Shown piece after piece: positions 1 through 5,866 of a DNA stretch of 9,852 bases. The position numbers were made by a program, and so were the translations under genes. This stretch comes from JBGSIZ01 sp041742255 (GTDB lineage Bacteria > Pseudomonadota > Alphaproteobacteria > Rhodobacterales > Rhodobacteraceae), in assembly GCA_041742255.1 (NCBI GenBank), contig JBGSIZ010000128.1, positions 1-9,852 of the forward strand, in the 5' to 3' direction. The first letter of the stretch is position 1. Each line of letters opens with the position of its first letter. The notes beneath the pieces were generated by a model that saw only the letters and a program-made list of their open reading frames with translations, searched no databases and was not told the DNA's origin.

Positions 1-1
1 C

Positions 2-424
2 GATCTGGCGATCGACCAAGGCCCCGTGGACGATCCCGAAACCGTGGCCGTGCAACGTCGGATGGCCCGGCTGCGCGGCGATCCTGCGGCGGGCGGACCC
101 GGCGCGCGCAAGGCCCTCCTGCCCGACATCGAGGAAATCAACTCGAGCCTCAGCCCCTCCCAAGGGCGCGGGCACCTGACCGACGACCCAGAGGTCGCAG
201 AGGAACGGCAGCGGGGCGGCTTCCGGCTCGGCTTTGTCACGGTGCTGGTTCTTGGGGCTGTGGGGACAGCGGTTTACAGCTTGGCGGGTCCATTGGGCAA
301 TGCCGTGCCCCCGCTCGCGCCCGCACTTGGGGCCTATGCGGAATGGGTGGATGGGCTGCGGCTCTGGCTTGATCTGCAAATGCAGGGGCTGTTGACGCGG
401 CTGAACGGGCCGCCCGCCTCCTGA
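2..424 (+). CDS. C-terminal part of a probable zinc-ribbon (MJ0042-type) single-pass membrane protein, 5' end outside window
   Basis: The reading frame is open from the first bases of the window, so this is the 3' end of a longer gene; the in-frame GTG at 26 has no convincing ribosome binding site and is probably internal. About 140 residues are visible: a polar, charged, proline-rich linker (visible residues 1-70), one membrane helix (about 76-96, with the motif VLVLGAVG) and a short tail rich in Trp and Leu (EWVDGLRLWLD). This layout matches the C-terminal half of Rhodobacteraceae proteins that begin with a CxxC zinc ribbon of the MJ0042 type. That zinc ribbon would lie to the left of the window and is not seen, so the family name is inferred from tail shape and location. 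In related genomes I recall such a gene next to the TIGR02302 gene and ftsEX. The stop lies 4 bp from the stop of the converging DUF4175 gene. Confidence 0.6.
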   Translation, partial: DLAIDQGPVDDPETVAVQRRMARLRGDPAAGGPGARKALLPDIEEINSSLSPSQGRGHLTDDPEVAEERQRGGFRLGFVTVLVLGAVGTAVYSLAGPLGNAVPPLAPALGAYAEWVDGLRLWLDLQMQGLLTRLNGPPAS

Positions 425-428
425 CGGC

Positions 429-3092
429 TCAGAACCGTTCCAGCAACCGGCGCAGATAATCCAACTCGACCTGCGGGCGTTCCTGCTCGGCGGCGCGACG
501 GCGGATTTCATCCAGCAGATCGACGGCGCGCTGGTTCAGGTCCATCTGACCGTCCAACATGCTTTCCTCGGTGCCCAACTGGCCCATATTGCCCATCTCG
601 CGGCCCAACGGATCGCGGCGGTTGGGTTGCAGGCGGCCCTGCTGTTCGCCCTGTTCGGTGCCTTGACCGGGTTCCTGCGTGCCATTCTGGGCCAATGCCT
701 CGCCCAGATTGCGCATCCCTTCGCGCAAGGCGTCCATGGCTTCGGCTTGGCGGTCAATCGCCTCGGCCATATCGCCGTCGCGCAGAGCATCCTCGGCACC
801 GTCCATGGCCCCCTCGGCACGTTCAAGGGCGCGGCGGGCGGCCTCTCCGGCTTCGCCATCGACACCGGGCAAGTTGCCACGCTGGCGGGCCAGTTCATCG
901 CGCAGGGCCTGTTGACGGCTGGCCAGATCGCGGTCGGCACCCTCGGACCCTTCGCCACCGGCACCTTGGCCATCCTGCTGGCCTTCACCGGCTTGTTCAC
1001 CGGCCCCTTGGCCTTGGCCGTCCTGCCCGCCTTGCGGAGTCTGACCGGGCTCCTGCCCCTGCTGACCCTGTTGCCCCTGCTGGCCTTGTTGTCCCTCTTG
1101 ACCGTCTTGACCCTGCTGCGGGTCTTGGCCCGGCTGCTGGCCGGGGTTGAACTGCTCCTGCAACTCGCGGAACGCCTCGTCGGACAGATCCTGCTGATCG
1201 CGCAGGGTATCGGCGAGATCCTGCATGGACTGCTGACCGGGGGTCTGCGGGCCGCCTTGACCTTCGCCTTGGGTGATCTGCATGTTTTCCAGCAGTTGGT
1301 TCAACTGCTCCATCAGGGCCTCGGCCTCGGCCATGCGGCCTTCTTCCATCAGCTCCTGAATGCGGTCCATCAGGGCCTGCAATTCATCTTGGGTGAACTC
1401 GAACGACTCCTGGGCCTGATCGGGCTGGTCGGTGCCGTTCTCGCCGGGCTCCATCTGATCGGCCAGCATCTGCATGTAATCATTGGTGGCGTCGCGCAAT
1501 TCCTGCATCAACTCGGCAATTTCTTCCTTGCTGGCCCCGTTGCGCATGGCCTCGGCCAACCGTTCCTGGGCGCGGCGCAACCGTTCGCGGGCATCGGCCA
1601 GACTGCCTTCTTCCAATTGCAGGGCAAGGTCCCACAGGCTGCGGGCGATCTCGGTCTGGGTCTCGTCGGTCAGATTGACGGTCTGCAGCCCGGCAAAACT
1701 CTCCAACCGGCGCAAGGTGACGCGCAGGCGCAGGTATGTGGTTTCATCCGACAAAATATCTTCGGGGCGATGACTGACGGCGCGCAATATCTGGGCGACG
1801 CGGGCGGCGTTGTCCTTGGTCCACAACAGGTCGCGGCGCTGCTCGATCACAGCCTTGGCAACAGGCTGGAAAAACCGGCGACCGGGCAAAACAATGGGTT
1901 CGGGGGCAGACCGGCCCACTTGGCCCGCGGCATCGGTAACTTCTAGGGTGACGGTCACGGGCAGATTGGCAAGGGGATGCTCGCTCAGGTTTTCGACCAG
2001 AACATCCTCAAACTCGGCACGGTTGCCGGAAAATGGCATCGGCAAATCCAGAACGATGGGGGCAATCGGGTCGGGGTCTGCCAACAGACCGTGACGACGC
2101 TCCACGCGGGACATATCCAGCGCGATTGTGGCGGTCCCGGTCAGAATGCCGTAATCGTCCATCGCCTGAAACGGCTGGGTCATCTGGCCTTCGGCGTCGG
2201 CCTCAACGGGGCCGGTCAGATCGACGGTGGGCGGGGCATCGGCGATCAGGATAACGCGCCACTCGGCACCGCCGGGACCAGCAATGGCAAGGGTGCCATC
2301 CTGCACGGCGATAAATTCGTGTTCGGCATCGGTGGCAGCCCCGACAGCATCGCCAACCCGGCCCGATACGGTTTCGGCGACGGACAGCGCGCCAACCTCG
2401 CCATACAGGCGCAAGGTGATGGTGCTGCCCACCGGCACCCGCAGATCGCCCGCAGGAATATCGGCCAGATACAGGGTCGGTTTGCCGGTATAGACCGGGG
2501 GTTCCACCCAACCTTCCCAAACCGGGCCAGCCACCACGGCATCGCCGGACCCCGGCCCCATCTGGGCCACGGACCCCACGCGCAACACGGACCCGAACAA
2601 GGCGCCCACGACAAACACCAACAACGCGACATAACGCAGACCAAAGGGATCCCGCGCGGCGACCCGCAAATCGGGCTGCACGGCGCGGGCGGACTTGGTG
2701 CGGTCGGCCATCCGGACGACGTGGGCGCGCCAGACGGCCTCGGACGCGGGATCACCGGCCCCCACGGCCTGACTGTCGGACAAGGCGGCGATGGGGCGTC
2801 CGGGCAACCGGGCATCGACACGGGCGACGGCCTGCGCATGGCTGGGCCACCGTATTCTGCGAACACCCAAAAAGGCGGTCACGATCACGCCGACAACGGC
2901 GGCCACGGCCAAAATCCACACGGCCTCGATCGGCAGAACATCCTGCCAGCCCAGCATAAGGGGGGCGAGCGCCACAAACACCACCGTCCACAACGGCCAG
3001 AACGCCCGCACGATTTCTTCGGCGACCATCCCGGCACGGGTTGCCAGAACGGGCAGACGCAAATGGGCAAGGGGATCAGGGGTGCGGGTCAG
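429..3092 (-). CDS. TIGR02302 / DUF4175 family membrane protein with Gln/Gly-rich region
   Basis: A large envelope protein of unknown function. With the start proposed here it has 887 residues, in line with the roughly 850 usual for the family. Two hydrophobic helices lie at about 31-48 and 55-78 and a third at 152-173. A long region follows, expected to be periplasmic, with beta-rich segments (about 180-400), helical segments rich in Glu, Gln and Leu (410-610), a Gln/Gly low-complexity stretch (648-718, with four GQQ units at 667-678) and a helical C-terminus ending LRRLLERF. N-terminal helices plus Gln/Gly-rich stretches define TIGR02302. The conventional start is TTG at 3062, which has no ribosome binding site. 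CTG at 3092 lies 7 nt after AAAGGAG and adds ten residues (MTRTPDPLAH), so I prefer it. The gene follows lysA by 51 bp in the same direction and is probably cotranscribed. The family is clear; the function is unknown and the start codon is inferred. Confidence 0.92.
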   Translation of the reverse strand: MTRTPDPLAHLRLPVLATRAGMVAEEIVRAFWPLWTVVFVALAPLMLGWQDVLPIEAVWILAVAAVVGVIVTAFLGVRRIRWPSHAQAVARVDARLPGRPIAALSDSQAVGAGDPASEAVWRAHVVRMADRTKSARAVQPDLRVAARDPFGLRYVALLVFVVGALFGSVLRVGSVAQMGPGSGDAVVAGPVWEGWVEPPVYTGKPTLYLADIPAGDLRVPVGSTITLRLYGEVGALSVAETVSGRVGDAVGAATDAEHEFIAVQDGTLAIAGPGGAEWRVILIADAPPTVDLTGPVEADAEGQMTQPFQAMDDYGILTGTATIALDMSRVERRHGLLADPDPIAPIVLDLPMPFSGNRAEFEDVLVENLSEHPLANLPVTVTLEVTDAAGQVGRSAPEPIVLPGRRFFQPVAKAVIEQRRDLLWTKDNAARVAQILRAVSHRPEDILSDETTYLRLRVTLRRLESFAGLQTVNLTDETQTEIARSLWDLALQLEEGSLADARERLRRAQERLAEAMRNGASKEEIAELMQELRDATNDYMQMLADQMEPGENGTDQPDQAQESFEFTQDELQALMDRIQELMEEGRMAEAEALMEQLNQLLENMQITQGEGQGGPQTPGQQSMQDLADTLRDQQDLSDEAFRELQEQFNPGQQPGQDPQQGQDGQEGQQGQQGQQGQQGQEPGQTPQGGQDGQGQGAGEQAGEGQQDGQGAGGEGSEGADRDLASRQQALRDELARQRGNLPGVDGEAGEAARRALERAEGAMDGAEDALRDGDMAEAIDRQAEAMDALREGMRNLGEALAQNGTQEPGQGTEQGEQQGRLQPNRRDPLGREMGNMGQLGTEESMLDGQMDLNQRAVDLLDEIRRRAAEQERPQVELDYLRRLLERF
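939..1151 (-). repeat. Gln/Gly low-complexity coding repeat in the DUF4175 gene
   Basis: This stretch encodes residues 648-718 of the DUF4175 protein, made almost entirely of Gln, Gly, Glu, Asp and Pro. At its centre (1059-1094) are four exact GQQ units. The Gly codons of the four units are GGA, GGC, GGG and GGT and the Gln codons mix CAA and CAG, so the repeat is exact in protein but not in DNA. That suggests the amino-acid pattern is kept by selection rather than being a fresh slippage product. Such stretches are usual in the family and are probably flexible extracytoplasmic linkers. Confidence 0.85.
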
Positions 3093-3099
3093 CGGGCGA

Positions 3100-3106
3100 C
3101 TCCTTT
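3100..3106 (-). promoter_or_regulatory. Ribosome binding site deciding a CTG start of the DUF4175 gene
   Basis: On the minus strand this reads AAAGGAG, a strong Shine-Dalgarno sequence. The next 7 nt (3099-3093) lead to CTG at 3092-3090, in frame with the DUF4175 protein. No ATG, GTG or TTG lies at a usable distance from it, and the first standard start codon in frame (TTG at 3062) is 37 nt further on. The site therefore supports initiation at CTG. Confidence 0.6.
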
Positions 3107-3107
3107 G

Positions 3108-3141
3108 CGGTTCGGGTGCAGCTTGGACAAGACCCGAAACG
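3108..3141 (-). other. Intercistronic hairpin between lysA and the DUF4175 gene
   Basis: The 51-bp gap between the two genes contains an inverted repeat. In the mRNA sense TTCGGGT pairs with ACCCGAA (7 bp), and beyond a single T-C mismatch two more pairs (CG with CG) extend it. The loop is 14 nt and could form a small inner CTT/AAG stem. No T-run follows, so it is not a standard intrinsic terminator. It sits between the lysA stop and the AAAGGAG site of the next gene, where it could affect mRNA processing, stability or translation of the downstream gene. The function is inferred. Confidence 0.5.
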
Positions 3142-3143
3142 AG

Positions 3144-4409
3144 TCACAACCATGCCGGTATGGTATCTCGGGCAATCATTTCGTCAAAGGTAGGACGTCG
3201 GCGGATAACCGCAAATTGATCCCCCTGCACCAGAACCTCGGGCACCAACGGGCGGGAATTGTATTCGCTGGACATAACAGCACCATACGCCCCGGCAGAT
3301 CGGAACGCGACGAGGTCATTTGCCGCAACAGGGGGCATCTGGCGACCCTTGGCAAAGGTGTCGCCGCTTTCGCAAACCGGGCCAACGATGTCATAGGGGA
3401 CGTGGTCAACACCCGGCGCGGGTTGGATCACGGGCACAATATCGTGGTGGGCATCATACATGGCTGGACGGATCAGATCGTTCATCGCGGCATCAAGGAT
3501 CAGAAACTCGCGGTCCTCGCCCGATTTAACATAGATCACGGCAGCGACCAGCAAACCGGCATTCCCGGCAACCAACCGGCCCGGCTCGATCTCGATCTCG
3601 CATCCCAGATGGCCAACGGTGCGGCGGACCATTGCGCCATAGTCGGAGGGCAACGGCGGATCTTCGTTGGACCGGGCATAGGGGATACCCAATCCGCCGC
3701 CCAGATCCAGCCGGGTGATATCATGACCATCGGCGCGCAAGGTCTGGGTCAGATCGGCAACCATGCGATAGGCGGCCTCGAACGGGGCCAGATCGGTCAA
3801 CTGGCTGCCGATATGCACATCAATGCCGACAACCTTCAGACCGGGCAGACGGGCGGCATGGGCATAGACGGCACGGGCGCGGCTGATCGGAATACCAAAC
3901 TTGTTTTCCTTCTTGCCAGTCGAGATTTTTGCGTGGGTCTTGGCATCGACATCGGGGTTCACGCGCACGGTGATCGGGGCGACGGTGCCCAGCGACAGGG
4001 CAACAGCGTTCAACACCTCCATCTCTGGCTCGCTCTCGACATTGAATTGGCGGATACCGCCCTCCAGCGCGACACGCATTTCCTGCGCGGTCTTGCCCAC
4101 GCCGGAAAATACGATGCGGTCACCGGGAATACCTGCGGCCTTGGCACGCAGATATTCGCCCATGGACACGACGTCTACACCGGCACCGGCATCGCCCAAC
4201 AGCTTGATGACGGCGACATTGGACAGGGCCTTCATGGCGTAACACACGGTATGGGGCATACCGGCCAGCGCGTCATCCAACACGCGGTAATGGCGCAACA
4301 ACGTGGCGCTGGAATACACATAAAACGGGGTGCCAACGGCGCGGGCGATCTCGGCCACGGGGACATCCTCGGCAAACAATGCGCCATCACGATACTGAAA
4401 ATGGTCCAA
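3144..4409 (-). CDS. lysA: Diaminopimelate decarboxylase (EC 4.1.1.20)
   Basis: A PLP-dependent fold-type III enzyme that decarboxylates meso-2,6-diaminopimelate to L-lysine, the last step of lysine synthesis, in the cytoplasm. The 421-aa protein is of normal family length. The PLP-binding lysine is K60 in CYAMKALSN. Further family motifs are HIGSQ (199-203), the glycine loop DLGGGLGIPY (235-244), EPGR (275-278) and the active-site CESGD (346-350), followed by the SAGAYG segment (371-376). The start is TTG at 4409, preceded by a purine-rich AAGGGGA; the usual N-terminus (MDHFQYRDG) begins there and no ATG or GTG in frame fits better. The gene is transcribed away from the sulfotransferase gene and probably heads a transcript continuing into DUF4175. 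In related genomes it normally follows argH and a small lipoprotein gene directly. Identification is certain. Confidence 0.97.
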   Translation of the reverse strand: MDHFQYRDGALFAEDVPVAEIARAVGTPFYVYSSATLLRHYRVLDDALAGMPHTVCYAMKALSNVAVIKLLGDAGAGVDVVSMGEYLRAKAAGIPGDRIVFSGVGKTAQEMRVALEGGIRQFNVESEPEMEVLNAVALSLGTVAPITVRVNPDVDAKTHAKISTGKKENKFGIPISRARAVYAHAARLPGLKVVGIDVHIGSQLTDLAPFEAAYRMVADLTQTLRADGHDITRLDLGGGLGIPYARSNEDPPLPSDYGAMVRRTVGHLGCEIEIEPGRLVAGNAGLLVAAVIYVKSGEDREFLILDAAMNDLIRPAMYDAHHDIVPVIQPAPGVDHVPYDIVGPVCESGDTFAKGRQMPPVAANDLVAFRSAGAYGAVMSSEYNSRPLVPEVLVQGDQFAVIRRRPTFDEMIARDTIPAWL

Positions 4410-4532
4410 CCAATATCCCCTTTTTGCCTTGCCAGCGTCTACCTAGCAGATTGGCGCAAAAGGCCAAGGCGATGCATGGACACCGCGCCGTTCCATCTGC
4501 ACAAAGGGGCAAATCGGCAAAGGACACCGCGC
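4410..4532. promoter_or_regulatory. Divergent promoter region of lysA and the sulfotransferase gene
   Basis: These 123 bp separate two divergent starts, so promoters for both genes are expected here. I could not find a convincing -35/-10 pair on either strand. The 11-bp sequence GGACACCGCGC occurs twice as a direct repeat, at 4478-4488 and 4522-4532. The second copy fills the gap between the AAAGGA ribosome binding site (4519-4524) and the ATG of the sulfotransferase gene. An upstream in-frame ATG (4476) overlaps the first copy. No lysine riboswitch-like structure was recognised. Confidence 0.45.
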
Positions 4533-5363
4533 ATGACCTCCCCAAACAGCCTCCATTGGCTCGCCTCCTATCCCAAATCGGGGAACACATGGCTGCGGGC
4601 GTTTCTGGGCAACTACCTGTTGAACAGCGAAACACCGTTGTCGATCAATCAATTGGCGGGGTTTGGGGCATCCGACGGCGACGTGCGGCCCTACGCAATG
4701 GTCAGCGAAGGGGCGTTTGACCCCAAAGACGCCAAATCGGTGATTGCGCGACGGACACGGGCGCTGGAACGGATACGGGACGCGGGCGGGGCGATCACGC
4801 TCATCAAAACCCATTGCTTCAACAGCACGGTGGACGGGGTCGCGCTGATCCCGCCGCAACTGACACGCGGGGCGGTTTATGTGGTGCGGCATCCGGGCGA
4901 TGTGGCGGTGTCTTTTGCCAGCCAATACGGGCTGTCGATTGACGACGCATTGGCCCGCATGTCCGCGCGCGAGGCGGTGGTGAGCGGGGCAACAACAGCC
5001 GTGCAATTCACCAGCGACTGGAACAGCCATGTGATCAGCTGGACCAATCAACAGGCATTTCCGGTTCTGGTCCTGCGATACGAAGACATGCACACCGACC
5101 CGGTCAAGGCGTTCGGAAACGTACTGCGGACCATCGGGGTCAAAGTGAACCGGCGGCGTCTGGACCGGGCCATCGCGCACGCGGCCTTTGACGAACTGCG
5201 CGGTCAGGAACAACAGGACGGGTTCAACGAAAACCCTGCATCACAGGCGGCGTTCTTTCGTAACGGGGAACCGGGGGCATGGACATCGGCGCTGGGTCAG
5301 CCACAGATCGAACGGCTGGTTGCGGCGCACGGCCCGCTGATGAAAAGGCTGGGATATGTCTGA
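4533..5363 (+). CDS. PAPS-dependent sulfotransferase (Sulfotransfer_1 family)
   Basis: A soluble sulfotransferase expected to move the sulfuryl group of 3'-phosphoadenylyl sulfate to an unknown acceptor. It has 276 residues, normal for the family. The 5'-phosphosulfate loop is YPKSGNTW (13-20). The probable catalytic histidine lies in IKTHC (H94). The 3'-phosphate motif is RHPGDVAVS (119-127, with the conserved Arg and Ser). The C-terminal cofactor loop is seen as RNGEPGAW (243-250), where family members usually have RxGxxGDW, so its Asp is replaced by Ala. ATG at 4533 has AAAGGA 8 nt upstream and places the first motif at residue 13; an in-frame ATG at 4476 would add 19 residues. The gene lies in reverse orientation between minus-strand genes, ending 12 bp from the DUF2834-like gene. 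Neighbours do not reveal the acceptor. An acquired gene is possible, but base composition looks no different by eye. Confidence 0.92.
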   Translation: MTSPNSLHWLASYPKSGNTWLRAFLGNYLLNSETPLSINQLAGFGASDGDVRPYAMVSEGAFDPKDAKSVIARRTRALERIRDAGGAITLIKTHCFNSTVDGVALIPPQLTRGAVYVVRHPGDVAVSFASQYGLSIDDALARMSAREAVVSGATTAVQFTSDWNSHVISWTNQQAFPVLVLRYEDMHTDPVKAFGNVLRTIGVKVNRRRLDRAIAHAAFDELRGQEQQDGFNENPASQAAFFRNGEPGAWTSALGQPQIERLVAAHGPLMKRLGYV

Positions 5364-5375
5364 CGTTCCGGCGCG

Positions 5376-5693
5376 CTACCTGACAGGTGCCGTGCGCAAA
5401 AACAGATAGAGCGGCAATCCGCAACTGACCCCGATCCCGAACGTCGCGGGAATGGCAATCAAGGCGACCCAATTGCGGCGCACGGCCACCTCGGCCACGA
5501 TCCACACGGTCAATGCTATGGCGGCAATGGTCAGGTCCCACGTCAGGCCAGTGGTTGACGCATTGACATACCATGCGTCAATCAACCCACCCAATCCGGT
5601 GCCGGTTTCCCGCATGTAGGTGACAAAATAATACATCGGGTGGATGGCACCCCAAACGGCAAGTGCTGCATAGATCATCCGCAAGGGGGACAT
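5376..5693 (-). CDS. DUF2834-like small membrane protein
   Basis: A 105-aa integral membrane protein of unknown function. Three hydrophobic helices are visible at about 5-25, 50-71 and 75-98. The segment between the first two carries aromatic and polar residues (HPMYYFVTYMRE at 18-29, IDAWYVNAS at 38-46). Size, helix number and the W/N-rich first loop match DUF2834, an assignment made from memory. ATG at 5693 shares one base with the TGA of the lipoprotein gene (TGATG), with GGGG 5 nt upstream, so translation is probably coupled. It is the last gene of the argH run and converges on the sulfotransferase gene with 12 bp between stops. Confidence 0.78.
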   Translation of the reverse strand: MSPLRMIYAALAVWGAIHPMYYFVTYMRETGTGLGGLIDAWYVNASTTGLTWDLTIAAIALTVWIVAEVAVRRNWVALIAIPATFGIGVSCGLPLYLFLRTAPVR

Positions 5694-5866
5694 CAGAACC
5701 CCACGCCGATGGTGATCGTGCCATTGGTGCTGACAACGCCGCCGGTGGTGGATACGCCACCCGGTCCCACGTTCACGCCTGCGGATGCAGCAGGGCGAAA
5801 CGGCGGGTCATCGGCCCCGCAGGCGGCCAACAAAACCAACGCGACAACGCAAAACCGAAGGGTCAT
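5693..5866 (-). CDS. Small lipoprotein, 57 aa
   Basis: A short gene with a clear lipoprotein signal: MTLRF, a hydrophobic stretch (VVALVLLAA) and the lipobox LAAC with Cys16 as the expected lipid-attached residue. The mature part is only 42 residues, first Asp/Pro-rich and then Gly/Thr/Val-rich (motifs GVNVGPGG and TITIGVGF). ATG at 5866 overlaps the argH stop as ATGA, and AGAGGTG 6 nt upstream inside argH is a good ribosome binding site, so the start is well supported. The stop overlaps the next start as TGATG. A small lipoprotein between argH and lysA is common in this group and recalls the position of LptM (YifL) upstream of dapF in Enterobacteria. Whether it is a true LptM homologue cannot be judged here. 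Confidence 0.82.
   Translation of the reverse strand: MTLRFCVVALVLLAACGADDPPFRPAASAGVNVGPGGVSTTGGVVSTNGTITIGVGF

Noticed and set aside
627..1946. A 439-codon plus-strand frame encoding a Leu-rich hydrophobic protein
   Set aside because: It is the antisense of the Gln/Gly-rich DUF4175 region: CAG and CAA codons read as CTG and TTG (Leu) on the other strand. The apparent membrane segments follow from that.
4410..4532. Lysine riboswitch or leader peptide upstream of lysA
   Set aside because: The gap is too short for the lysine riboswitch and shows no long paired helices, and no short lysine-rich frame precedes lysA.
4443..5213. A 256-codon minus-strand frame over the sulfotransferase that would restore a collinear minus-strand run
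   Set aside because: It has no recognisable domain or start signal, and the plus strand encodes a complete sulfotransferase with both PAPS motifs.
1977..5363. A plus-strand open frame of 1128 codons that is antisense to DUF4175 and lysA and runs in frame into the sulfotransferase
   Set aside because: The part before 4533 is the complement of two certain genes in a high-GC genome, where such antisense frames stay open by codon bias. Its protein is rich in Gly, His and Gln with no domain. Only 4533-5363 carries the sulfotransferase motifs and a ribosome binding site.
5364..5400. ACCT-GAC-AGGT hairpin just after the sulfotransferase gene as a terminator
   Set aside because: The stem is only 4 bp, lies inside the DUF2834-like coding region and is followed by A residues rather than T on the plus strand.
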